64,000 nt of DNA from JAAZKI01 sp012799905 (GTDB lineage Bacteria; Verrucomicrobiota; Lentisphaeria; Oligosphaerales; Oligosphaeraceae). A program made the position numbers and the translations under genes. Below are positions 52,118 to 59,567 of this stretch, piece by piece. The stretch lies in NCBI GenBank assembly GCA_050949415.1, contig JBMNFR010000001.1, positions 248,001 to 312,000 on the forward strand, in the 5' to 3' direction. Numbering within the stretch: the first letter of the stretch is position 1; the number at the start of each line of letters is the position of its first letter. Under the pieces are notes generated by a model. That model ran no database searches. It was not told where the DNA came from and saw only the letters and a program-made list of their open reading frames with translations.

Positions 52118-53137
52118 ATGACGGCCGAAGCCACCATTCCCCTGACTATCAATAACGGCGCTTTGACGATTGCGGCGACGGCGGGCGAGACCCTTTTCCA
52201 AGCGTTTTCCCGTAGCCGTGTGTTTTTGCCCACGGCATGTGGCGGCAGGGGCCGCTGCGGTTTGTGCCGCGTTCGCATTACCGCCGGCTGCCCTGAAGCA
52301 ACCGAGACGGACCGCAAGCACCTTGACCAGGAGGCCCTGCAAAGCGGTTTCCGACTCGCCTGCCAGACCACCGTCACCGGCCCGATGGACATCGCTATCC
52401 CAGAAGCGTACTACACCGCATCAGACTATCGTGTCAAGGTGACCAAGATCACTCCCCTCACACGGGACATCACCATGGTTCGCTGCCAGGCGCTTGAGCC
52501 ACGCCAGATTCACGTCGAAGCCGGCGCTTGGATGTTCTTCCATTGCCCACCATACGAAGGCTGCCCGGAAGGCGTTGAACGACCATTTTCCATTGCCTCT
52601 GACACCCGGGACAAACGCAACCTAGAATTCATCATCCGCCGCAATCCAGTCGGCATCTGCACTAAATGGATTTTCGAAAAAATGCAGGTCGGCGATGAAA
52701 TCGTGCTGAACGGCCCGCATGGCGACTTCCGATTGCATGACACGCCGCGCGAAGCCCTGTTCATCGCCGGCGGCAGCGGCCTGTCCGCTATCCGGTCTAT
52801 CCTGCTGGAAATGAAAAACAAGAAGTCGCCCAAAAAAGCGCGGCTCTTTTTCGGCGCGGCCACGTGCCGTGATCTCTATCTTCTGGACGAATTAAGGGAT
52901 TTAGAGAAGAATTTGCCTGACTTTCGCCTTTTTCCCGCTGTCAACGCTGTTAGCCCCGGCGATGACTGGGACGGCGAAACCGGCCTGATTACGGCTGTCC
53001 TTGCCAAGCACATCGGCGACTGCTCTGAGGCGGAAGCCTATTTGTGCGGCTCGCCAGCCATGGTCAACGCCTGCATCGATGTCCTGACCGCCCACGGCAT
53101 GCCCGGCTCGCAAATCTATTTCGATAAATTCGCCTGA
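52118..53137 (+). CDS. NqrF-like 2Fe-2S ferredoxin/flavoprotein reductase (soluble)
   Basis: The 339-residue protein starts with a plant-type ferredoxin domain whose ligands are Cys41, Cys47, Cys50 and Cys82 (CGGRGRCGLC). It continues with an FAD-binding domain (RPFSIASDTR, the RxYS-like motif) and an NAD-binding domain (LFIAGGSGLSAIRSIL, then AYLCGSPAMVNACIDVL). This is the architecture of NqrF and of oxygenase reductases, but the N-terminal membrane helix of NqrF is missing. It would move electrons from NAD(P)H to an acceptor. Rubredoxin lies 140 bp upstream on the same strand and is a possible partner. Confidence 0.88.
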   Translation: MTAEATIPLTINNGALTIAATAGETLFQAFSRSRVFLPTACGGRGRCGLCRVRITAGCPEATETDRKHLDQEALQSGFRLACQTTVTGPMDIAIPEAYYTASDYRVKVTKITPLTRDITMVRCQALEPRQIHVEAGAWMFFHCPPYEGCPEGVERPFSIASDTRDKRNLEFIIRRNPVGICTKWIFEKMQVGDEIVLNGPHGDFRLHDTPREALFIAGGSGLSAIRSILLEMKNKKSPKKARLFFGAATCRDLYLLDELRDLEKNLPDFRLFPAVNAVSPGDDWDGETGLITAVLAKHIGDCSEAEAYLCGSPAMVNACIDVLTAHGMPGSQIYFDKFA

Positions 53138-53211
53138 ATCAAAATCATCAAATCAGACTTTCCAAGCCCACGTGCCCGGCCCGGCCGAAAAACCGCAATC
53201 CGCCTGCTGTC

Positions 53212-54387
53212 ATGTCAAAACGCAAACACCACGCTATTGTGCCCGGCTTGCCCCCCGGCGCTCTCCTGCGCAATGACGCTGCTATTGTCCCCGACGGCGT
53301 CAAGGTGGTTCGTTTTGACCGCGATTCCTACATAGAAAATCATTTTGCCACTGCTGCCGAAGTCATTGCGTTCTGTCAGGATGGCGCCGCCAACAACGGC
53401 GAGCAGCATCCCGTCACTTGGATCAACATCGCCGGCCTGGGCGACATCCAGCTGATTCAGGACATCGGAAACGCCCTTAACCTACACCCTCTCACCCTCG
53501 AAGATGCGGTCAGTGTCCCACAACGACCAAAAGTAGACGACTATGATTCGCATTTGTTCATCACTCTGAAGATGCTGCATCCTGGACAAGACGGCATTAC
53601 AGTTGAACAAATCAGCCTCTTTCTGCTCAAAAATACTGTGGTCACGATGCAGGAATTCAACAACGAAGCCCTAGAGCCAGTCCGTATCCGCCTGCGCTAT
53701 GGCAGCAGTAAAATCAGGACTATGGGCGCCGATTATCTGACCTATGCCATCATTGATACAGTGGTGGATAATTATTTCCCCTGCCTGGAGCAGCTGGCGG
53801 AACAAACCGAAGCTTTGGAAGAGCATGTCTTCAAGACATCGACGCAGACGTCGACGCTGGAGCCCATTCACCGCTTGCGCCGCGAAATCAGCGATGTGCG
53901 CAGGTCGGTCTGGCCGCTGCGGGGCATGCTCAACGCTCTCTGTCGCGACCCCCTCCCCTTGCTGGGCAACCACGTCAGGCCCTTTTTTCGTGACTGTCTT
54001 GACCACACCATGCAAATCCTGGAAAACCTGGATAGCAACCGCGAAGCGGCCGCCGCCCTCATGGAAGTGCATCTGTCCATGCTGAGCAACCGCATGGGCG
54101 AAGTGATGAAAGTGCTGACCATCATCTCTACCATCTTCATTCCACTGACCTTCCTTGCCGGCGTCTACGGCATGAACTTCGACTATATGCCCGAGCTGCG
54201 CTGGCGCTGGGGATACTTAGTCTGCTGGGCGGTCATGCTCGCCTGCGCTGCGGGCATGGTATGGATTTTTAAGAAACAAGGCTGGCTGGGACGCTACGGC
54301 CCGCCGTCGCAGCGGCCATTTCCGAGACTGTCCCCCAAGCAAAGCCTGAAAATCATTGAAAACTGGCTCAAGCAAACGAAGTTATGA
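53212..54387 (+). CDS. corA: CorA magnesium/cobalt transporter
   Basis: The 391-residue protein has the CorA hallmark GMN motif in LAGVYGMNFDYMPELRWRWG between two C-terminal membrane helices (VLTIISTIFIPLTFLAG and LVCWAVMLACAAGMVWIF). The long cytoplasmic N-terminal region shows CorA features: HPLTLEDAVSVPQRPKVDDY and LFITLKMLHPGQ. CorA forms pentameric channels for Mg2+ and Co2+. A charged tail of about 35 residues follows the second helix. Confidence 0.95.
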   Translation: MSKRKHHAIVPGLPPGALLRNDAAIVPDGVKVVRFDRDSYIENHFATAAEVIAFCQDGAANNGEQHPVTWINIAGLGDIQLIQDIGNALNLHPLTLEDAVSVPQRPKVDDYDSHLFITLKMLHPGQDGITVEQISLFLLKNTVVTMQEFNNEALEPVRIRLRYGSSKIRTMGADYLTYAIIDTVVDNYFPCLEQLAEQTEALEEHVFKTSTQTSTLEPIHRLRREISDVRRSVWPLRGMLNALCRDPLPLLGNHVRPFFRDCLDHTMQILENLDSNREAAAALMEVHLSMLSNRMGEVMKVLTIISTIFIPLTFLAGVYGMNFDYMPELRWRWGYLVCWAVMLACAAGMVWIFKKQGWLGRYGPPSQRPFPRLSPKQSLKIIENWLKQTKL

Positions 54388-54422
54388 TACTCTCCCCCAA
54401 ACGTCGAACCAAGGACAAAACC

Positions 54423-55472
54423 ATGCTTTCATCTTCAACTGCCCGTCGTATTCTGTCTGTCGCGGCCATGACCGCCGTTCTGGCAGGTTGCTCCACGCCA
54501 TCCAGCTTCCCTGAGCCGATGATCGCCCCGCCGGCCAGCCTGGACTCTGAGTCGCCCGCCGAGCGCCGCACAGCGCTGATCCGCGAATCAAAGCAAGGTC
54601 TGAATGCCATTCCATTGCTGACTGCCGCCCTCAACGACGAGAATCTCGTCGTCCGGCGCACGGCTGTTCGCCTGCTGGCCTCGCATGGCGAACCAGCGGC
54701 GGAATCTTTGACGATTGCCTTCACTAACAATGACTCACAGGTGCGCCGGGCTGCCTTGCAAGCATTATGCCTGCTCAAATCCGGCGACGCCCTGACGCCG
54801 ACGCTGGCTGCCGCCATCAAGGATGACGACCGCTCTCTGCGCCTGCTGGCCGTTCAGCAGCTGGCCGCCGCCAAGCCTGTGACTGGCGAACGCCTGGAAC
54901 TGCTGCAAGAGGCTGCCAAGGACACCGATCCGGAAATCAGCCGAATCGCCCAGGATGCAACCTGGCCCTTTTTCCGGGAAACGACGCTCCTCAGAAACCG
55001 CGCCGATTGGGACCATGAGGTCAAGACTATCCAGAAAATCCAACTTCCTAAGGAAGACTGGGCAATCATGACTGACCCGGATAACAGCGGTCACACAAAG
55101 AACTGGTTTGCCGTTGACTTCAAGGACAGCGACTGGCAGCGCATTCCAATTGAAGAACACTGGGAAAAGGCGGGCATCGAGTACGACGGCTACGCCTGGT
55201 ACCGCAAAACCTTCGCCGCACCAGAAAAACCAGCCAAATACAATGCCGTCGAACTGCATTTCGAAGCTGTGGACGAATGCGCATGGGTCTGGCTTAATGG
55301 CGTCTATATCGGACAGCATAACCTCGGCCCCAGCGGATGGACCATCCCCTTCTCCCTTGATGTCACCAAGGAAATCGCCTGGGGAAAAGACAACCAGTTG
55401 ACAGTGCGCGTCCACGACTCCAAAGGAGGCGGCGGCATCTGGAAGCCGGTCTACCTGGAAGTTCTGGAGTAA
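54423..55472 (+). CDS. Lipoprotein with HEAT repeats and a GH2-like jelly-roll domain
   Basis: The 349-residue protein has a signal peptide and lipobox (AAMTAVLAGCSTPSS). Residues 30-185 form HEAT-like helical repeats (LNAIPLLTAALNDENLVVRR; TIAFTNNDSQVRRAALQAL). The C-terminal part (about 200-349) resembles the sugar-binding jelly-roll of GH2 beta-galactosidases: WFAVDFKDSDWQRIPIEEHW, GIEYDGYAWYRKTFAAPE, CAWVWLNGVYIGQHNLGPSG, LTVRVHDSKGGGGIWKPVYL. No catalytic glycosidase domain is present. AAGGAC lies upstream of the ATG. The gene starts 36 bp after corA. It may bind a glycan at the cell surface. Confidence 0.78.
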   Translation: MLSSSTARRILSVAAMTAVLAGCSTPSSFPEPMIAPPASLDSESPAERRTALIRESKQGLNAIPLLTAALNDENLVVRRTAVRLLASHGEPAAESLTIAFTNNDSQVRRAALQALCLLKSGDALTPTLAAAIKDDDRSLRLLAVQQLAAAKPVTGERLELLQEAAKDTDPEISRIAQDATWPFFRETTLLRNRADWDHEVKTIQKIQLPKEDWAIMTDPDNSGHTKNWFAVDFKDSDWQRIPIEEHWEKAGIEYDGYAWYRKTFAAPEKPAKYNAVELHFEAVDECAWVWLNGVYIGQHNLGPSGWTIPFSLDVTKEIAWGKDNQLTVRVHDSKGGGGIWKPVYLEVLE

Positions 55473-55511
55473 TCACCCCCCCTCGCAAAACTTAACTATC
55501 TTTTCAAACTC

Positions 55512-55558
55512 ACCGCCCCGGACGGCATATCCAGCCGCACCGGGGCGGTTTGTTTTTC
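55512..55558 (+). terminator. Rho-independent terminator
   Basis: Arms ACCGCCCCGG and CCGGGGCGGT pair perfectly around an 18-base loop and are followed by TTGTTTTT. It closes the corA/lipoprotein unit. Confidence 0.8.
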
Positions 55559-55697
55559 TACCAGAAGACACATATAGGCAGCTCTGAGACACAACGGCAT
55601 CACAACCGAAAAATTTCTCCAATACCCGCGCTTGCATATAACTATATCATCCTTACATTATAGCTGTGTTAATAATAATGAAAGGCGTTCAACAATA

Positions 55698-56576
55698 ATG
55701 AATGGCGATTGTTTATCCATAAAGCCGCCGGTTGAGGCCTTGCGCCGTGGTTTGGCCATGTTGGAGCTTTTGAGCGAGCATGGCGCCTTGTCCTTGTCTG
55801 AGTTGGCTGCGAAAATGGGCCTGAAGCGTACGACCGCGCATAATTTGCTTAAGACTTTGGTGATGTGCGGCTATGCGGCCAATGACGGCGACGGCGTCTA
55901 TCGTCTGGGCGGCAAAATTCGGCGTTTGGCAGTGGCGCAGCTTCTCAATCGCATCAGTCAAGGCCAGGCGCAGGGCGTTCTTTCTGTTCTCAGCGTCTTG
56001 ACTGAGCAGATTGGCGAGACCCTTGTCTTAGCCGGATTGGTCAATGGCCGGCGCAAAGTCCTGGCGCGAACCAATCCTCAGCAGGCTGTGCTGGTCAGTT
56101 CAGCCTTTTTGGAGCAGGAGTCGCGGCCGATCTGGCACACGGAGACTGGTCGAATCCTGGCAGCTTTCGCTCCGGCTGACGCCTTGCCGGAAATCATCAG
56201 CGCCAATGGCATGCCAGACCAGGGCTGGCGTCGGATTACTGATATGGACGAATTAGCAGCTGAGTTAGCCACGATTCGCGCACACGGCGTTGTGCTCCAG
56301 ATTCATGGAGAAGTCTTTGCAGCTGCTGTGCCGGTAATCCGGGAAGACGGCTGGCTGCTGGCTGCCCTGGGCGTACACATGCCGGTCTTTCGGCGCCGTC
56401 TTTCTTCCGATGACTCCCTGCTGGAATTGCTGCGTCAAGGCGCCAGACGACTTGCCGACGCCATGGCTCAAGAGGACCCTGCCTCCATGCCCCAACCAAA
56501 CACCCAGAACAAAGACATTGAGGCAAAACACCTTCAACCCCAGCAATCTGATTTCACGTCACGACCTCATCTTTAG
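55698..56576 (+). CDS. IclR family transcriptional regulator
   Basis: The 292-residue protein has an N-terminal winged helix (LSLSELAAKMGLKRTTAHNL then GDGVYRLGGKIRRL) and an IclR-type ligand-binding domain from about residue 90 (SRPIWHTETGRILAAFAP; AVPVIREDGWLLAALGVHMP). The ATG has no strong ribosome-binding site; a TTG 22 codons earlier is less likely. The C-terminal 40 residues look disordered. It is followed by the three-module iron-sulfur protein after 54 bp, which it probably controls. Confidence 0.85.
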   Translation: MNGDCLSIKPPVEALRRGLAMLELLSEHGALSLSELAAKMGLKRTTAHNLLKTLVMCGYAANDGDGVYRLGGKIRRLAVAQLLNRISQGQAQGVLSVLSVLTEQIGETLVLAGLVNGRRKVLARTNPQQAVLVSSAFLEQESRPIWHTETGRILAAFAPADALPEIISANGMPDQGWRRITDMDELAAELATIRAHGVVLQIHGEVFAAAVPVIREDGWLLAALGVHMPVFRRRLSSDDSLLELLRQGARRLADAMAQEDPASMPQPNTQNKDIEAKHLQPQQSDFTSRPHL

Positions 56577-56630
56577 TTTTTCTTCCCCTTCCCCCTACTC
56601 TTGCTTTTTTTCAACCACAAGGAGCACATC

Positions 56631-58922
56631 ATGGATCATCTGTTGACTGCCCAAGTAAAGAAAAAGGCCTTTGATCTCGGCGTCGATTTAATCGGCGTCG
56701 GCAACATTGAGCGTTGGGCCAATGCGCCGCTTCTGATGAGTCCACGCGGCTTGATGCCCACGGCCAAGTCTGTCGTCGTCTGCGCCATTCATCACACGGA
56801 TGCCATGATTGAGATTGGCGGCGAAAATAGTCCCCACGAACAGGGCACGTACGTTTATCAGCTTTTCATGAACAGCCACTTGGACTTTTTGTCGTACACC
56901 CTGGGTCGTTTCTTGGAAGACCGCGGCTATCGCGCTGTCCCGATCACGGCCAGCAACATCTGGCGTTACCGCGAATACAAAGGCCTTACGTCCACCTTTG
57001 CGCCGGACATGTCCCACATCTACGCTTCGGTCGCGGCCGGTCTGACCGAAATGGGCTACAGCGGCATTGCCATGAGCCCTGAATACGGTCCGCGCAACCG
57101 CTTCGTCTCCATCATCACTGATGCGCCCCTCGTCCCTGACCCTCTGCTGCCCGGCAACACAGTCTGCGACCGTTGCGGGATGTGCATCAAACACTGCGTC
57201 ATCGATGCGTTCCGGCAGGAAGTCAACGGCGAAGTCGCCCTGGAAATCGAGGGGAATCGCTATTCATTCGCCAATAAGAACTTGTGGCGCTGCGCCTGGT
57301 CCGAGCACTTCGGCCTGGATTGCGAATTGGAAGTTCCAGCCAAGGTCACTGAGCCGGTCATCCTGGAGAGGATGAAAGAAGTCGGCTTGCGCGGCGGCAC
57401 TATGGGCTGCTGCATCAAGTTCTGCCTGCCCAAGGATCGCCGTTCCTGGGACAAGTCCTACAGCTCCGCGCCCATCCGCAAAAAGTCAGTACAACCGGCA
57501 CGCCCAGCCCCGGATCGCGGCGTCCAGATGCGGATGATCAGCCAGTGCCTGGAGTTTGGCGCTGACCGCGTCGTGGTGCAATCCCTGGTCGATTGGAAGG
57601 GCGCTGACCTCAAACCCCTCTTGCCAGACGCCAAGTCCATCGTCATGGTGGCCGTCAATCCGCCGGCCAAAGGTGACAGCGCGACCCGGGACAAACATTC
57701 CGAGCTGGGCGGCATGATGAGCTACACCATGAACAAATGCTGCTTCTATACGGCTTCCGACCTGGAAAAACTCGGCTACAGCGGCGCCCCGTATAACATG
57801 GGCGGCTTGAAGAAAGAGCCAGGCAAAAGCGCAATTGAAAGCGTCCGGGACACTTTCAAGGCCATGCTTACCAACCCCAACGCCATCGCCGGTTTCGTCC
57901 TGACCAGCGCCGAGCTGACGCCGGCCGACGTCTCGTCCAGCTACGCTCCCCTGCCCCCGTCTCTGGACTTGACTGACACTCTGCGCGAAAAAGCATTGGA
58001 GTTTGGCGCAGACGTAGTCGGCATCGCTTCGGCTGAGCGGGTGACCAAGGCGGTCAACAGCATCAAGGCGGACATGGACGGCGAACGCGTTCTCAACGCC
58101 AAGGAGACCGGCCGCCTGTGGCTGGGTTCCACGGCGGACATCACTGAAGAAAAGCGCCAGGTTCACACGCCGGAAGACCACCTGCCCAATGCCAAGAGCG
58201 TCGTGGTCATAGGCATACGCATTCCCAAGCAAAGCGTGGAGAACATGGGTCGTCATGGCGCTGAAGCCATTGGCCCATATACTTTTGCCCAGTATGAAAG
58301 CCGGAATTTGCTCCGTCTGGCAGCACTCCGTCTCCAGAAGGTGATGCAGGGCTGGGGCATCAACTGCGTCGCTGTGGATGACTTGGCCAATACCGGCTCG
58401 TATTCCTCCAACCCTCGTGGCCCGCAAGCCAATATCTTTGCCAATCGCATTGCGGCGGTGTGCGCTGGCTTGGGCACCATCACCAAGGGCGGTTTCGTCA
58501 ATAACCCGACTTATGGCCCGAACATGCGTTATCTCGCCATCGTCACTGACAAGGAGCTGCGCGAAGACCAGCTCGCAGAGCTGTACGCCTTGCGCTCCAA
58601 GTGCGAAGGCTGCTCCCGCTGCGTGGACGCTTGCAGCGTCAAGGCCTTTAAGGGTGAAACCACCGTTGATGTTGATGGCCATGCCTTGAGATTCAACATC
58701 GTGGAACAGGCACGCTGCGACTGGGCCATCCGCTATGCGCTGGTCGCGGAAGAAGGCCTGAAGTGGTCCGGCAACAACACTAACATCCTGCCGCCGGAGA
58801 ACATCACTCCGGAAGCGCTGTCCGACGCAGTGGCCAAGCGCGATCCAATCCTCCGCATCCGCCCGTGCACAGCCGAAATGTGCACCATGGCCTGCCCCTA
58901 CACGCGCACTCAGACCGAATAA
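56631..58922 (+). CDS. Three-module QueG/reductive-dehalogenase-like iron-sulfur protein
   Basis: The 763-residue protein holds three copies of a similar N-terminal-type module: residues about 1-170 (KKKAFDLGVDLIGVGNIERW), 297-440 (RMISQCLEFGADRVVVQSLV) and 447-655 (LREKALEFGADVVGIASAER). The first and third are followed by ferredoxin-type iron-sulfur domains (CDRCGMCIKHC near 178; CEGCSRCVDAC near 657) with extra Cys motifs (GCCIKFCLP; EMCTMACPY). The second lacks such a cluster. The pattern is that of epoxyqueuosine reductase (QueG) and corrinoid reductive dehalogenases; single-module relatives are about 350 residues. AAGGAG precedes the ATG. No twin-arginine signal is seen, so it is cytoplasmic. 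The substrate is not known. Confidence 0.85.
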   Translation: MDHLLTAQVKKKAFDLGVDLIGVGNIERWANAPLLMSPRGLMPTAKSVVVCAIHHTDAMIEIGGENSPHEQGTYVYQLFMNSHLDFLSYTLGRFLEDRGYRAVPITASNIWRYREYKGLTSTFAPDMSHIYASVAAGLTEMGYSGIAMSPEYGPRNRFVSIITDAPLVPDPLLPGNTVCDRCGMCIKHCVIDAFRQEVNGEVALEIEGNRYSFANKNLWRCAWSEHFGLDCELEVPAKVTEPVILERMKEVGLRGGTMGCCIKFCLPKDRRSWDKSYSSAPIRKKSVQPARPAPDRGVQMRMISQCLEFGADRVVVQSLVDWKGADLKPLLPDAKSIVMVAVNPPAKGDSATRDKHSELGGMMSYTMNKCCFYTASDLEKLGYSGAPYNMGGLKKEPGKSAIESVRDTFKAMLTNPNAIAGFVLTSAELTPADVSSSYAPLPPSLDLTDTLREKALEFGADVVGIASAERVTKAVNSIKADMDGERVLNAKETGRLWLGSTADITEEKRQVHTPEDHLPNAKSVVVIGIRIPKQSVENMGRHGAEAIGPYTFAQYESRNLLRLAALRLQKVMQGWGINCVAVDDLANTGSYSSNPRGPQANIFANRIAAVCAGLGTITKGGFVNNPTYGPNMRYLAIVTDKELREDQLAELYALRSKCEGCSRCVDACSVKAFKGETTVDVDGHALRFNIVEQARCDWAIRYALVAEEGLKWSGNNTNILPPENITPEALSDAVAKRDPILRIRPCTAEMCTMACPYTRTQTE

Positions 58923-58950
58923 GCGCGCGGGTCTGGTGTTCCGCTAAACA

Positions 58951-58993
58951 AGCGGGCCGGGTGGCTTTAACCAGCCCCCGGCCCGCTTTTTTG
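58951..58993 (+). terminator. Rho-independent terminator
   Basis: AAGCGGGCCGGG pairs with CCCGGCCCGCTT around a short loop and is followed by a T-run. It closes the iron-sulfur protein gene 28 bp after its stop. Confidence 0.85.
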
Positions 58994-59035
58994 TATGTAG
59001 CCCCATCCAAAAAGGATTTTTCTCAAAACGGCGCT

Positions 59036-59120
59036 TATGTGTCACCCCTGGCGGGGCTCAAAATTATTATACGCCTCACCCAGGGCTTCGCTACGCTCAC
59101 CCTGGGCTTTTATGTTGCTA
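59036..59120 (+). repeat. Copy A of the dispersed palindromic repeat
   Basis: The element begins TTATGTGTCACCCC and ends ACCCTGGGCTTTTATGTTGC, with an inner CCCAGGG/CCCTGGG hairpin. It is in plus orientation and pairs with copy B, which is inverted, 80 bp away. It lies between the iron-sulfur protein's terminator and the DUF4838 gene. Confidence 0.75.
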
Positions 59121-59200
59121 GCCCTTTGGGCCGCCAGGCTTACATACGACAATCAGAGTCCATAACGTTCACAGCCGCAAAGCGGCAAAAGCCCGGAGGG

Positions 59201-59297
59201 CGACACATAGAAGCCCAGGGTAAGCCGGGCCGCCAGGCACGGCGCAGCCCTGGGGAGATGGCATATATTTGGAGCCCTGTAAAGGGTGACACATAAA
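59201..59297 (-). repeat. Copy B of the dispersed palindromic repeat (inverted relative to copy A)
   Basis: On the minus strand it begins TTATGTGTCACCCT, then GGGCTCC, CCCAGGGCTGCGCC and CTTACCCTGGGCTTCTATG. The two copies form an inverted pair of about 85-97 bp arms. The DNA from 59298 to 59567 has no gene; it holds a copy of the 116-bp-array palindrome at 59366-59421. Confidence 0.75.
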
Positions 59298-59365
59298 TTT
59301 TAGGTTGTAGACGCTATAGTCCCCCCCTTGGTCTTTCGTGGTTAAAAACCTTTTTGGACGCCATC

Positions 59366-59421
59366 TATGTAGTTCAGCCTTTAGACTGCCGCACGTAGTT
59401 CAAACTTTAGTTTGCCGTATG
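59366..59421 (-). repeat. Relative of the 116-bp array palindrome
   Basis: CGTAGTTCAAACTTTAGTTTG and the partner GTAGTTCAGCCTTTAGACTG are reverse complements of the words found in the 8140-9440 array. It is a dispersed single copy in reverse orientation. Confidence 0.8.
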
Positions 59422-59567
59422 TTTCGTCCCTTTAACGTTTCTACCGCTGCACTGCTGGTTTCCCTGTATAACACACCCTAAAAAATCTGCGTCATCAGCG
59501 TAATCTGCGGATAAAACAACAGCTTCTCGCCCCTTTTTCCACGGTTCATTAAACCATTTTCGCCGAT

